This document shows positions 36,902 through 45,280 of a stretch of DNA of 53,260 nucleotides, piece after piece (position 1 is the first letter of the stretch; every line of letters starts with the position of its first letter). The DNA is taken from assembly GCA_903959855.1 (NCBI GenBank), contig CAJBYR010000024.1:1-53260 (forward strand), given 5' to 3'. A program made the position numbers and the translations under genes. This stretch comes from an uncultured beta proteobacterium. Lineage in GTDB: Bacteria; Pseudomonadota; Gammaproteobacteria; Burkholderiales; Rhodocyclaceae. A model generated the notes under the pieces. It did no database searches, was not told where the DNA came from, and was given only the letters and a program-made list of their open reading frames with translations.

Positions 36902-37488
36902 GCCCCGGCCCGCAGGCGGGCCAGTAGCTGCGCCAGTGCCTGGCCGCGATGCGAGCGGCGGTTCTTTTCTTCGTGCGGCAACTCGGCGACAGTCTGGCCC
37001 AGCTCGGGAATCAGGAAGTAGGGGTCGTAGCCGAAGCCGCCTTCGCCGCGCGGAAGGTCGACGATCTCGCCATGCCATTCGCCTTCGGCGACGATGGGTT
37101 GCGGATCGTCGGCATGGCGCATCAGCACCAGCACGGCGACATAGTGGGCGCGCCGGTCGGCAAGGCCGGCGAGTTCGGCGATCAGCCTGGCATTGTTGCG
37201 CGCATCGGACTTGGGTTCGCCGGCATAGCGCGCCGAGAACACTCCAGGGGCGCCGCCCAGCGCCGACACACACAGACCGGAATCATCGGCCAGCGCCGGC
37301 AGGCCGGTGAGTTGGGCCGCATGGCGCGCCTTGGCGATGGCATTCTCGACGAAAGTGACATGGGGTTCCTCGGCCTCGGGGACATTGAAGGCCGACTGTG
37401 GCAACACCTCGAAATCGAAAGGAGCCAGCAACTGGCCGAATTCGCGCAGCTTGCCGGCGTTGCCGGAAGCGAGGACGAGCTTTTTCAC
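36898..37488 (-). CDS. rdgB: XTP/dITP pyrophosphatase (house-cleaning)
   Basis: A 196-residue nucleotide-sanitising enzyme that hydrolyses ITP, XTP and their deoxy forms to keep them out of DNA and RNA. It shows KLVLASGNAGKLREF at the N-terminus, TFVENAIAKARHAA, ADDSGLCVSALGGAPG and FGYDPYFLIPE, the classic Ham1 motifs. It starts at GTG 37488. It overlaps hemW by four bases. A 112-base gap with a strong hairpin separates it from rph. Confidence 0.95.
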   Translation of the reverse strand: MKKLVLASGNAGKLREFGQLLAPFDFEVLPQSAFNVPEAEEPHVTFVENAIAKARHAAQLTGLPALADDSGLCVSALGGAPGVFSARYAGEPKSDARNNARLIAELAGLADRRAHYVAVLVLMRHADDPQPIVAEGEWHGEIVDLPRGEGGFGYDPYFLIPELGQTVAELPHEEKNRRSHRGQALAQLLARLRAGA

Positions 37489-37564
37489 GCGGCCACCGCC
37501 GGGCCGCCCCAAGGCGGACGCAAGCCATGAACCCGGAGCGAGCAACGCTCGCGAACCGTGATCA

Positions 37565-37585
37565 CCCCCTTCCACGGGAAGGGGG
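37565..37585. repeat. palindromic hairpin between rph and rdgB, related to the leuS repeat
   Basis: CCCCCTTCC and GGAAGGGGG form a perfect 9-bp stem with a 3-base loop, followed by G-rich sequence (GGGGGATGGGGGGATGG). The sequence resembles the arms of the palindromic element in leuS (41-144). Confidence 0.65.
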
Positions 37586-37600
37586 ATGGGGGGATGGCCG

Positions 37601-38329
37601 TCATATCACCAGCGCCGACTTCTGGGCCGCGACGATGTCGCCGATGCCTGCCGCGGCGAGACCGAGCAGGGTGTCGAGTTCGGCGCGCGAAAAAGGCGCG
37701 CCCTCGGCCGTGCCCTGCACTTCGATGATGCCGCCACCGGCCGTCATCACCACGTTCATGTCGGTGTCGCAGGCAGAGTCCTCGGCGTAGTCAAGGTCGA
37801 GCACGGGTATGCCCTCGACGATGCCGACCGAAACCGCGGCGACCAGTTCGCGCATCGGGTGGCGGGCCAGCTTGCCGGCCGCGACGAGCCTGGACAGTGC
37901 GTCGTGCAGCGCCACGCAGGCACCGCTGATCGAAGCGCAGCGCGTGCCGCCGTCGGCCTGTATGACATCGCAATCAAGCGTGATCTGGCGTTCGCCGAGC
38001 GCGCCGAGATCGGTGACCGCGCGCAGGCTGCGGCCGATCAGGCGCTGGATCTCCTGGGTGCGCCCCGATTGCTTGCCCTTGGCCGCCTCGCGGTCGGTGC
38101 GGGTGTTGGTCGAGCGCGGCAGCATGCCGTACTCGGCGGTCACCCAGCCCTGCCCCTTGCCCTTGAGGAAGGACGGTACCCGTTCTTCGATGCTGGCGGT
38201 GCACAGCACCTTGGTGTCGCCGAACTCAACCAGCACGCTGCCTTCGGCGTGGCGCGTGTAGTTGCGGGTGATGGTCAGGGGCCGCAGTTGCGCGGCCTCC
38301 CGGTTCTGGCGTTGCGGCGGGCGGTTCAT
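37601..38329 (-). CDS. rph: ribonuclease PH
   Basis: A 242-residue phosphorolytic exoribonuclease that trims the 3' ends of tRNA precursors. Family segments are [40 protein letters not shown] and [21 protein letters not shown]. The start ATG overlaps the stop of the PP2C gene by four bases (ATGA). rdgB follows, a common pairing in proteobacteria. Confidence 0.96.
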   Translation of the reverse strand: MNRPPQRQNREAAQLRPLTITRNYTRHAEGSVLVEFGDTKVLCTASIEERVPSFLKGKGQGWVTAEYGMLPRSTNTRTDREAAKGKQSGRTQEIQRLIGRSLRAVTDLGALGERQITLDCDVIQADGGTRCASISGACVALHDALSRLVAAGKLARHPMRELVAAVSVGIVEGIPVLDLDYAEDSACDTDMNVVMTAGGGIIEVQGTAEGAPFSRAELDTLLGLAAAGIGDIVAAQKSALVI

Positions 38330-39222
38330 GGGGTGGCTCCGTTTGTGGTGTAAGGCAGGCGGCTGCGGATATCGGCGACGGCGCGGTCGATGTCGTCGTC
38401 GCTGATCGTGGGCAGCGCTTGCGGATCGGCTTCGCCGATCTGCAGGATGATCGTGTCACCGTCGGGATCAGGCGCCTCCCAGCGCATGGCGATCAGCGTC
38501 AGATTGTCGGCACCGGGACCGGCAGCGCGTTCGGCGGCGTCCAGCAGGTTGGGTACGGTGCTGGTCAGGGGCGAGCGTGCCAGCTCGGTTGCCAGCGCTT
38601 CGCCCAGGGGCGACCAGGCGCCGTCCGTGCAAAGCGCAATCAGGTCGCCATCCTGCAGCGGTGCCGGGTCCGAGAGCTCGATCTGCGGCTCGATGCTGCC
38701 GCCCAGGCAACTGAACACGCGATTGCGCATCGGATGGCTGGCGGCCTGCTCGCGGCTGATCATGCCATCGTCAACCAGACGCTGGACGACACTGTGGTCG
38801 CGGGTCTGCAACACGCGTTGGCGCCCGTCAGCGCGGCCATGAACCAGATAGAGCCGCGAGTCGCCGGCATGCGCCCAGGTCGCCTGGCCATCTTGCACGA
38901 TGCAGGCAATGCAGGTGGTGCGCGGCGCCGCGTGCTGTGCGATGCGGCAGTCGGCGGCATGGCGAACGATGCGCTCATGCGCATGGCGCAGCGCGTTGGC
39001 GAGGAATGTCGCTGGGTCGGTCAGGCGCGGCGCGGCTTCACGGCGGAAGCATTCGCCGATTATGTCGATGGCAAGCTGTGCCGCAATCTCGCCATGCAGG
39101 TGGCCGCCCATGCCGTCGGCGACGATCATCAGCACCGTATCCTCGGTGGCCAGCCAGGTGGCACGGTCCTGATTGATTTTGCGGCCGCCGATGCGGCTTT
39201 CCTGGGTGATGCTGTAGCTCAT
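38326..39222 (-). CDS. PP2C-family Ser/Thr protein phosphatase
   Basis: A 298-residue metal-dependent phosphatase. Motifs are NQDRATW (the first metal Asp), [23 protein letters not shown] and [12 protein letters not shown]. An acidic tail ([13 protein letters not shown]) follows the catalytic domain. I start at ATG 39222, which shares one base with the kinase stop, so the pair is translationally coupled and presumably acts on the same targets. Its stop overlaps the rph start. Confidence 0.92.
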   Translation of the reverse strand: MSYSITQESRIGGRKINQDRATWLATEDTVLMIVADGMGGHLHGEIAAQLAIDIIGECFRREAAPRLTDPATFLANALRHAHERIVRHAADCRIAQHAAPRTTCIACIVQDGQATWAHAGDSRLYLVHGRADGRQRVLQTRDHSVVQRLVDDGMISREQAASHPMRNRVFSCLGGSIEPQIELSDPAPLQDGDLIALCTDGAWSPLGEALATELARSPLTSTVPNLLDAAERAAGPGADNLTLIAMRWEAPDPDGDTIILQIGEADPQALPTISDDDIDRAVADIRSRLPYTTNGATP

Positions 39223-40151
39223 CACCAGCCACGCAGGCCGATGCGCGAGAGCCAGGAGCCCGGCGGCTTGTCGGCGGCGGTATCGGTATTCAGCGAGGCT
39301 TGCAGCGCCCGCGCGTGCTGCGGACGCCGCGGCGGATCCAGCCGCAGGCATTCGTCGATGGTGGCCAGCAGGCGCGGCGAGTATTCCATGCCCCAGCGCT
39401 GACGCGCCGGCAGCATTTCGTCATCGGTGATGCGCTCGTCGGCGGCCTGTGGCGCGGATCCGGCGAGCGCCGCGTACATGCACGCGCCCACGGCATAGAT
39501 GTCGGTCCAGGGGCCAAGGGTGAACTTGCCGTGGTACTGCTCGGGCGCGGCATAGCCGGGCGTGTACATGGCGCGCGGCGCCGGCGGTCCGATGTCGACG
39601 GCGTAGCGCGCGGCACCGAAATCCAGCAGCACCGGGCTGCCATCGTCGCGCAACCAGATGTTGGCCGGCTTGATGTCGAGGTGGAGCAGGCCATGACCAT
39701 GGACTTCGCCGAGCCCGTCGAGCATGCCGCTGAACATCTTGCGCATGAAGGCCTCGCTGAGCCGGCCGCGATGCTGGCGGATGTGGTCGCGCAGCGTAAT
39801 GCCGGTCTCGAAGCGCATCACCAGGTACACGGTTTCGTTGGCGCGAAAAAAATTCAATACGCGCACCACGTTGGGGTGGTCCAGCCCGGTGAGTGTGCGA
39901 CCTTCTTCAAAAAAAAGCTTCAGGCCGTGGTTGAAGTCCGACTGGTGCTCGGGTGGTATGTCCGGCACGACTTCACCTTCGGTCCGCAACGCCAGCGAAT
40001 TGGGCATGTACTCCTTGATCGCCACCGGGATTCCGGCTGCATCGTGCGCCAGGTAGACGATGGAAAAGCCACCGATCGAAAGCTGTCTTTCGATGCGGTA
40101 GCCTTCCAGCTCGCAGCCGGGCGGCAAGGCATGATTGTTCTGGGAGACCAA
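39222..40151 (-). CDS. Ser/Thr protein kinase (Hanks type)
   Basis: A soluble kinase of about 310 residues. The Gly-rich loop is SIGGFSIVYLAH, the ATP-binding Lys is in VAIKEYMP, the catalytic loop is LLHLDIKPANIWL (Leu in place of the usual Arg), and DFGAAR is the metal site. PGYAAPEQY is the substrate-binding segment. There is no transmembrane or sensor domain. No ATG or GTG exists near the expected N-terminus; the TTG at 40151 is my best guess, and the true start is uncertain. Confidence 0.85.
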   Translation of the reverse strand: MVSQNNHALPPGCELEGYRIERQLSIGGFSIVYLAHDAAGIPVAIKEYMPNSLALRTEGEVVPDIPPEHQSDFNHGLKLFFEEGRTLTGLDHPNVVRVLNFFRANETVYLVMRFETGITLRDHIRQHRGRLSEAFMRKMFSGMLDGLGEVHGHGLLHLDIKPANIWLRDDGSPVLLDFGAARYAVDIGPPAPRAMYTPGYAAPEQYHGKFTLGPWTDIYAVGACMYAALAGSAPQAADERITDDEMLPARQRWGMEYSPRLLATIDECLRLDPPRRPQHARALQASLNTDTAADKPPGSWLSRIGLRGW

Positions 40152-40173
40152 AGTCGGATCGGCGCGGGCCGGT

Positions 40174-40182
40174 TGATATACT
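40174..40182 (+). promoter_or_regulatory. extended -10 promoter candidate for yicC
   Basis: TGATATACT fits TGnTATAAT and lies 75 bases before the yicC start, inside the leader region of the divergent kinase gene. It is identical to the motif before rpoD. The -35 region is weak. Confidence 0.45.
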
Positions 40183-40256
40183 GCCGTGATTTTCCTTGTT
40201 CGCCCGCACGCTGTAAACCACTGTAGCGGCGACTTTCCGGAGATACCCCCGAAATC

Positions 40257-41132
40257 ATGATCCACAGCATGACCGGTTATGCCGCTGCCAGCCGCGATAT
40301 GGGCAGCGCCGTGTTGAATTTCGAGATCAAGAGCGTCAATTCGCGCTACCTCGACATCGGCTTTCGCATCAGCGAAGACCTGCGTTTCCTCGAAATGGCC
40401 TTGCGCGAACGCATCAGCGAGCGTGTCGGCCGCGGCAAGATCGAGGTGCGCGGCTATCTGCAGGCCCAGGCCGGGCAGGGTGGCGGCGTGCGGCGGCAGA
40501 CGCCGGACGTGACGATGCTTGCCGACCTGGCCCGCCTGCAGGATGAGGTGCGCCAGTCGCTGCCGCAGGCCGAGCCCCTGTCGGTGGCCGAAGTGCTGCG
40601 CTGGCCGGGCGTACTGGCCGACGACACCCTGAGCGCTGAACACTTGCAGGCGGCGGGGCTGGAACTATTCTCCGGCCTGCTCGACGAGTTCCTTGCCAGC
40701 CGCAATCGCGAAGGCGCCAAGCTGGCAGATGTGCTGCGCGACCGCGCGACGCGCATGCGCCAGCAGGTGGCCGCGGTTGCCCCGCTGGTGCCGGTGGCGC
40801 TGGTGGCCTATCAGGAGCGCCTGGCGACCAAACTGCGCGAGGCGGTCGCCAACCTCGACGAGGACCGTATCCGCCAGGAAATCGGCGTATTTGCCGCCAA
40901 GATCGATGTCGCCGAGGAACTGGCGCGCCTGATCACCCATCTCGACGAGGTCGAGCGGGTGCTGAAAAAGGGCGGAGCGGTGGGCAAGCGCCTCGATTTC
41001 CTGATGCAGGAGCTCAACCGCGAGGCGAATACCCTGTCGTCGAAGTCGGTCTCGTCGGAAGTGACGGCGATTGCTCTGGAACTCAAACTGCTAATCGAGC
41101 AGATGCGCGAGCAAGTCCAGAATCTTGAATAG
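40257..41132 (+). CDS. yicC: YicC-family endoribonuclease
   Basis: A 291-residue RNA-degrading protein of the YicC/YloC family. It starts MIHSMTGYAAASRDMG and includes FEIKSVNSRYLDIGFRI, typical of the family N-terminus. The C-terminal DUF1732 part has DVAEELARLITHLDEVERVL and GKRLDFLMQELNREANTLSSK. In related genomes yicC usually sits before gmk; here gmk is 8.4 kb further on, with the metal locus between them. Confidence 0.94.
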   Translation: MIHSMTGYAAASRDMGSAVLNFEIKSVNSRYLDIGFRISEDLRFLEMALRERISERVGRGKIEVRGYLQAQAGQGGGVRRQTPDVTMLADLARLQDEVRQSLPQAEPLSVAEVLRWPGVLADDTLSAEHLQAAGLELFSGLLDEFLASRNREGAKLADVLRDRATRMRQQVAAVAPLVPVALVAYQERLATKLREAVANLDEDRIRQEIGVFAAKIDVAEELARLITHLDEVERVLKKGGAVGKRLDFLMQELNREANTLSSKSVSSEVTAIALELKLLIEQMREQVQNLE

Positions 41133-41152
41133 CTACAGGGATTCGGGCGGAA

Positions 41153-41473
41153 ATGACGGCTACCGAAATCTGCATCGAGATCCATGCCGCCGCGCCGCCC
41201 AAACCCGCATTCGGGGCAGCCTGCAACGGATGCGGCGTATGCTGTGCCGCCGAACCCTGTCCGCTCAGCAGCCTTTTGCTCGGCCACCGCCGGGGCGCAT
41301 GTCCGGCGCTGACGTGGCGTGATCAGGACGGCCGCTATTTCTGTGGCATGGTCCTGGCGCCGGCCAGCCATTGCCACTGGCTGTCTGCGCGCCTGCAGCC
41401 ATGGGCGAGCCGCATGTGTCGCCGCTGGATCGCGGACGGCAAAGGTTGCGATTTCGATGCTGAGCTTTCCTGA
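41153..41473 (+). CDS. cysteine-rich putative metal-binding protein (YkgJ-like)
   Basis: A 106-residue protein with a dense Cys cluster near residues 24-36 (CNGCGVCCAAEPC) and further Cys at the C-terminus (SRMCRRWIADGKGCDF). It resembles the YkgJ cysteine-cluster family, thought to hold iron-sulfur or zinc. The function is unknown. It starts 20 bases after yicC and is probably cotranscribed. Four bases after its stop, the decayed Csp1-like fragment ends on the other strand. Confidence 0.6.
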   Translation: MTATEICIEIHAAAPPKPAFGAACNGCGVCCAAEPCPLSSLLLGHRRGACPALTWRDQDGRYFCGMVLAPASHCHWLSARLQPWASRMCRRWIADGKGCDFDAELS

Positions 41474-41476
41474 TGG

Positions 41477-41611
41477 TCAGGCGGCAATCAGCGTCTGATA
41501 CTTCGCGCCACCGCCGTGGTGGTGGTGATCCTGATCGGCAGCCTAAACGTCGGCGGCCAGACCGGTCAAAGCAATCCCGCCCAACGTGCCCAGCATTTCC
41601 CTGCGTTCCAT
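41477..41611 (-). pseudogene. remnant of a Csp1-like copper-storage protein
   Basis: From ATG 41611, with GGGAG before it, the frame reads a leader MERREMLGTLGGIALTG, then a TAG at codon 23 (41543-41545), then AADQDHHHHGGGAKYQTLIAA and a TGA at 41477-41479. The twin start MERRxML, the His cluster and the Y..LIAA segment match the N-terminus of four-helix-bundle copper-binding (Csp) proteins, normally about 130-150 residues. Two nonsense codons and the loss of the Cys-rich remainder show decay. The fragment directly follows exbD on the same strand. Confidence 0.6.
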
Positions 41612-41823
41612 GATCCGCTCCCGTTCTTGACCAAGATCGAATCATTCTTCCACATGGTTCTGCCGCCTGCGTGCCGGTTGCCCGCGCCTATCGTTTGCGC
41701 TCGGCAAACGGGTCCGAAAGCCGTTCGGAGGCCACAAATTCGTAGTCGGTGAGCCTCTCAAGAAAACAGTCTGGTCGTCGAACTCGGCATCTAAATCGTG
41801 ACCATGTCTTGCCGGCCGTCCCG
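41612..41823. other. intergenic stretch with no recognised gene
   Basis: Between the Csp1-like fragment and exbD I see no credible gene, terminator or repeat. Frames are broken by stops, which fits a decayed region. Confidence 0.5.
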
Positions 41824-42249
41824 CTAATTGTTGGACGCCGGATCGGTGATAAACCCGATACGCACCAGGCCGGCTTTTGCAGCCAGCGACATGACCTGAG
41901 CCACGCTTTCATAGCGGGCGTTGCGGTCGGCGCGAATATGCAGTTCCGGCTGCGGCTGTCTGGCGGAGGCGGTACTGAAGCGTTGCGGCAGTGTGGCCGG
42001 CGAGACGATCTCGCCATTCCAGTACAGGTCACCGTTCTCGCGCACGCCGAACTCGATGTGCTCGGGCTTGGTGATGTTGGCGCTGGATGATGCCTTGGGC
42101 AGGTCGATCTTTACCGAGTGCGTCAGGAGCGGTGCGGTAACGATGAAGATCACCAGCAGCACCAGCATCACATCGACCAGCGGCACCACGTTCATCTCGG
42201 CCATCGGCGCCTGGTGATTGCGCCCGTTGAAGCTGCCGATCGCCATCAT
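41824..42249 (-). CDS. exbD: ExbD/TolR-type proton-channel protein
   Basis: A 141-residue inner-membrane protein with one N-terminal transmembrane helix (MNVVPLVDVMLVLLVIFIV) that carries the conserved Asp (VDVML) of the proton path, and a periplasmic domain ending RIGFITDPASNN. With ExbB it energises TonB. The start overlaps the exbB stop by four bases (ATGA). Its neighbours tonB and a TonB-dependent receptor favour ExbD over TolR. Confidence 0.93.
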   Translation of the reverse strand: MMAIGSFNGRNHQAPMAEMNVVPLVDVMLVLLVIFIVTAPLLTHSVKIDLPKASSSANITKPEHIEFGVRENGDLYWNGEIVSPATLPQRFSTASARQPQPELHIRADRNARYESVAQVMSLAAKAGLVRIGFITDPASNN

Positions 42250-42947
42250 GCGGCTCCTGGTTCAGGGCCGACCGTGGTCAGCACATAGAGGTCGTGGGCG
42301 AAGGCGTCGAGCCGGGCCAGCCACATGCGGTTGCGGCGGTTGAAGGCGTTGTAGGCGAGCACGGCCGGGATCGCCACCGCCAGGCCCAGCGCCGTCATGA
42401 TCAGCGCCTCGCCGACCGGGCCGGCCACCTTGTCCAGCGTACCCTGGCCCGAGAGACCGATCTGCACCAGCGCGTGATAAATGCCCCACACGGTGCCGAA
42501 GAGACCGACGTAGGGCGCGGCCGAGCCGGCAGAGGCCAGCACGGTGAGGCCGTGCTCGCTGCGCGCTGCCTCGAGATCGATGCCGTTCCGCAGCACGCGC
42601 GTAAGGAACTCGCCGAGGCCGCCGGCGGCGGCCAGTCGCTGCGGGTGTCGGGCCTCGCTATCGGCTGCTGCCTTCAGAGCTGCCTCGGCCAACTCGGCGA
42701 AGGCGTTGTCGACAGGTCGCGCGGCGAGCACGTTGCGGACTTCGGTCAGCGACGGAGCGTTCCAGAACCTGGCGAGGAAGGCGTCTGCCCGTCGCTGCGC
42801 AAGGATATTGGCAATCGCGCGCGTGACGATCAGGTACCAGCTGGCCACCGAGAGCAGCAGCAGCGCGGCCAGTACCAGCTGGCCCATGCCATCGGCGTTG
42901 GCGAGGAAATGGGCGAAGCCCAGGGAGGTGGATACGTTGGCTTCCAT
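42246..42947 (-). CDS. exbB: ExbB-type proton-channel protein
   Basis: A 233-residue protein of the MotA/TolQ/ExbB family with three transmembrane helices. The segment GLTVLASAGSAAPYVGLFGTVWGIYHAL, split over the second helix, and GEALIMTALGLAVAIPAVLAYN are typical. It uses the proton gradient to drive TonB. It starts 2 bases after the tonB stop. Confidence 0.94.
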   Translation of the reverse strand: MEANVSTSLGFAHFLANADGMGQLVLAALLLLSVASWYLIVTRAIANILAQRRADAFLARFWNAPSLTEVRNVLAARPVDNAFAELAEAALKAAADSEARHPQRLAAAGGLGEFLTRVLRNGIDLEAARSEHGLTVLASAGSAAPYVGLFGTVWGIYHALVQIGLSGQGTLDKVAGPVGEALIMTALGLAVAIPAVLAYNAFNRRNRMWLARLDAFAHDLYVLTTVGPEPGAA

Positions 42948-42949
42948 GC

Positions 42950-43576
42950 TCAGTTTCCTTGGAGGACGAAGTTGAAGGCTTGCCGGGCGGTGGCGCGAAC
43001 CGCCTGCCCGTGGCGTTGCGCCGAAGTGCAGCGCCAGCGCCTGACGGCGGCCAGCGCCGCCTCGTCGAGACGCGGATGACCGCTGGATTCGAGGACCGTC
43101 GCCGCCGCCACCTGGCCCTTCTCGTCGAGTTCGACGTGGAGCAGCGCGGTACCGGTTTCATTGCGGCGGCGCGCGGCCAGGGGGTAATCGGGCGCGCTGC
43201 GCTCGGGACAGGCGACGGCCAGTTCGCCGGCGAGCCTGACCGGACCGGCAAGAGTCGGCGCCGGCGCCACGGCGGTCGCGGGCGCCGCAGGCAGCAACGG
43301 TGGCGCGGGATCTCCCGGCGCCGCGTGCGCCGGCGAACTGACGACCTCGCTCGGGCGCGGCGGCTCCGCGCGTTGCGTCCGTGGCTCGGCCGGCGCCAAG
43401 GGAACCGGGCGCGGCGCCACCGGCGCCTGCGGTGTGATCAGGTCCACGAACAGCGTCGGCGTCGACGGCGGCAATGCGATCAGGCGATAGCTCGCCAGCC
43501 CCCACAACGCGGCGGCGTGGAGCGCAGCCACCAGCAAGCCGCCTACCACATGCTCCGCGCGGATTTGCGTTTTCAT
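42950..43576 (-). CDS. tonB: energy-transducing TonB protein
   Basis: A 208-residue protein with one N-terminal transmembrane helix (VVGGLLVAALHAAALWGLASY), a Pro/Ala-rich periplasmic linker (residues 35-120) and a C-terminal TonB domain (YPLAARRRNETGTALLHVEL, then SGHPRLDEAALAAVRRWRC). It spans the periplasm and pulls on the plug of TonB-dependent receptors. The presence of a dedicated tonB-exbB-exbD set next to the receptor suggests they serve it. Confidence 0.92.
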   Translation of the reverse strand: MKTQIRAEHVVGGLLVAALHAAALWGLASYRLIALPPSTPTLFVDLITPQAPVAPRPVPLAPAEPRTQRAEPPRPSEVVSSPAHAAPGDPAPPLLPAAPATAVAPAPTLAGPVRLAGELAVACPERSAPDYPLAARRRNETGTALLHVELDEKGQVAAATVLESSGHPRLDEAALAAVRRWRCTSAQRHGQAVRATARQAFNFVLQGN

Positions 43577-43587
43577 GGCAAAGCATT

Positions 43588-44085
43588 TCACGGATGGAGG
43601 AGGGCGCGCAAGGCGCCGGCCGGCGGAGCGCCGTTGAAGTAGCGCGGCCCGCCGCCGGCCGGCAGCAGGACCACGTAAGGCGTCAGGCCGCGCCAGTCCG
43701 GATTGACGCGGTAGCGCAGGTTGACGGCATCGCCGTCGAAGGCATGGAGCGCGTCGGCCTGGCGATAATGCCGGTCGGCGAGCAGCTCCGCTTCCTGGCC
43801 GGCGCCATCCATCACCACCACGACCAGCCGTGGCTTCAGCGCCGACTTGCGCAAACTCGTGGCGAGGCCGTCGATGACGGCCGGGCAATGGCTGCAATCC
43901 GTGGTCGAGAAGACGACGACCTGCGGCTTCGCGCCGGCGCGTTGCAGGTCGCCCCAGGTTTGCGGGCCGAATGGCTGCACGGTTGCGGGCGCGGCGAGAG
44001 GGCCGGCGGAGGTGGACAGCAGCGCGGCGCCGAAAGCGAAGCGGCCCGCGCGCAGGGCGGATTCAAGGCTGGATCGGAAGGACAT
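43588..44085 (-). CDS. thioredoxin-like exported protein
   Basis: A 165-residue protein with a hydrophobic N-terminus (FAFGAALLSTSAGPLA) and a thioredoxin-like domain. The redox motif is CSHC (Cys64, Cys67) in FSTTDCSHCPAVIDGL. It may reduce or metallate a periplasmic partner such as the Cys-rich beta-propeller encoded just upstream, whose 3' end it overlaps by 23 bases. It lies 11 bases before tonB. Confidence 0.7.
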   Translation of the reverse strand: MSFRSSLESALRAGRFAFGAALLSTSAGPLAAPATVQPFGPQTWGDLQRAGAKPQVVVFSTTDCSHCPAVIDGLATSLRKSALKPRLVVVVMDGAGQEAELLADRHYRQADALHAFDGDAVNLRYRVNPDWRGLTPYVVLLPAGGGPRYFNGAPPAGALRALLHP

Positions 44086-45280
44086 GGATTTCCTTTGCGG
44101 TACGCCACAGCACGCGCATCCCGGCGGGAGTCGCGAGCAGGCGCGGGTGGTCGTTTTCCTCGCTGCTGGAAGCCAGCTCGCGCAGGGTGAAATTGGCACC
44201 GCCGTCGGTCGACAGCCAGGCGCGCAAGCGCATGCGCTCGCCGTCGAAGCTGCGCCAGGCGATGGCAACCCTTTCGCCGGCGGCCAGCACGTCGGCATGC
44301 TCGGCGCGCGCATCGGGCAGTTCCCGCGCCGCGTCCTGCGGCCTGCCGTCGGCGGCGAGTTGGCCGTAGCGCACGGCGGCACGGCCGGCCCTCTCGCCGA
44401 ACCAGACGGCGTGGTAGCCACCGTGCGCCGCCGGTGCCAGGCCGGGACCGTGGTGCGGGCAGGCGTCGAGCTTCCAGTCGTCGACACTGGCCCGCACCGG
44501 ATTCGCAACGGTGCCGCCGAGGATGGCGAAGGCATGGTCGCGGATGTTGGGTGCGAACACATGGCGCCACATCGCCGCCACGCCGCCCTCGGGCGTGGGT
44601 GCCAGCGCGACGCGGCAGCATTCGCAACTGTGGTCGGCGACTTTGAGGTCGGGGCCGAAACTGCGTCCGCCGTCGCGCGATTCGTTGCGATAGATCGCCG
44701 CGCCGCGATAGCCGCCGCGCTTGCTGTCGCCACCCGCGTCACGCGTCGCCTGCGCCTGGTCGCGCTTGTCGATCCATACGGTATGCAGCACGCCGCGCGC
44801 GTCGAAGGCGATCGCCTCGAAGCGGTGGGTGATCACCTGGCGGTCCCGATGCACCGTGAAGGGCGGCGAAAAACTGGTGCCGCCATCCTCCGAACGCAGC
44901 ATGCGGATTTCCCCGGTGTAGGGTTTGGCCAGCGGCTGGGTGTAGGAAATGACGGCGCGATTATCCGGGCCGAAGGCGATTTTCGGCCGGTTCTCGCCGT
45001 CGGCCGCCACCGTGTCACTGCCGATGTCGAGCAGGCGCGGCTCGCTCCAGCGCTGCCCCGCGCCGCCACCGGTCTGGACGAACAGGCGTCGTTCGTGATC
45101 GAGGCCGACGATCCAGAGCTGCCCGGCCGGCGATACGGCGGCGCCGATCGACAGCGCGGGCTTGGCCCGCATCGCGTCCCTGGCTTTGGTCACCAGCGGC
45201 GCGCCGACCGCATGCTCGTGTTGTGCCGCCAGCGGGCCGGCACAACACAGCAGCGCGAGCGCAAGGGCGCGGCCTACCAT
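44063..45280 (-). CDS. sialidase-like beta-propeller with a CxCC motif, exported
   Basis: A 405-residue secreted protein (signal peptide MVGRALALALLCCAGPLAAQ). Asp-box-like repeats (SEDGGTSFSPPF, SRDGGRSFGPDL, STDGGANFTLRE) point to a six-bladed sialidase-type propeller. A Cys-Glu-Cys-Cys motif (HSCECCRVAL, about residues 217-222) and a C-terminal His are candidate copper ligands. No sialidase catalytic Arg triad or Tyr/Glu pair is evident, so glycosidase activity is doubtful. The start overlaps the receptor stop by seven bases. Confidence 0.75.
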   Translation of the reverse strand: MVGRALALALLCCAGPLAAQHEHAVGAPLVTKARDAMRAKPALSIGAAVSPAGQLWIVGLDHERRLFVQTGGGAGQRWSEPRLLDIGSDTVAADGENRPKIAFGPDNRAVISYTQPLAKPYTGEIRMLRSEDGGTSFSPPFTVHRDRQVITHRFEAIAFDARGVLHTVWIDKRDQAQATRDAGGDSKRGGYRGAAIYRNESRDGGRSFGPDLKVADHSCECCRVALAPTPEGGVAAMWRHVFAPNIRDHAFAILGGTVANPVRASVDDWKLDACPHHGPGLAPAAHGGYHAVWFGERAGRAAVRYGQLAADGRPQDAARELPDARAEHADVLAAGERVAIAWRSFDGERMRLRAWLSTDGGANFTLRELASSSEENDHPRLLATPAGMRVLWRTAKEIHVLPIQP

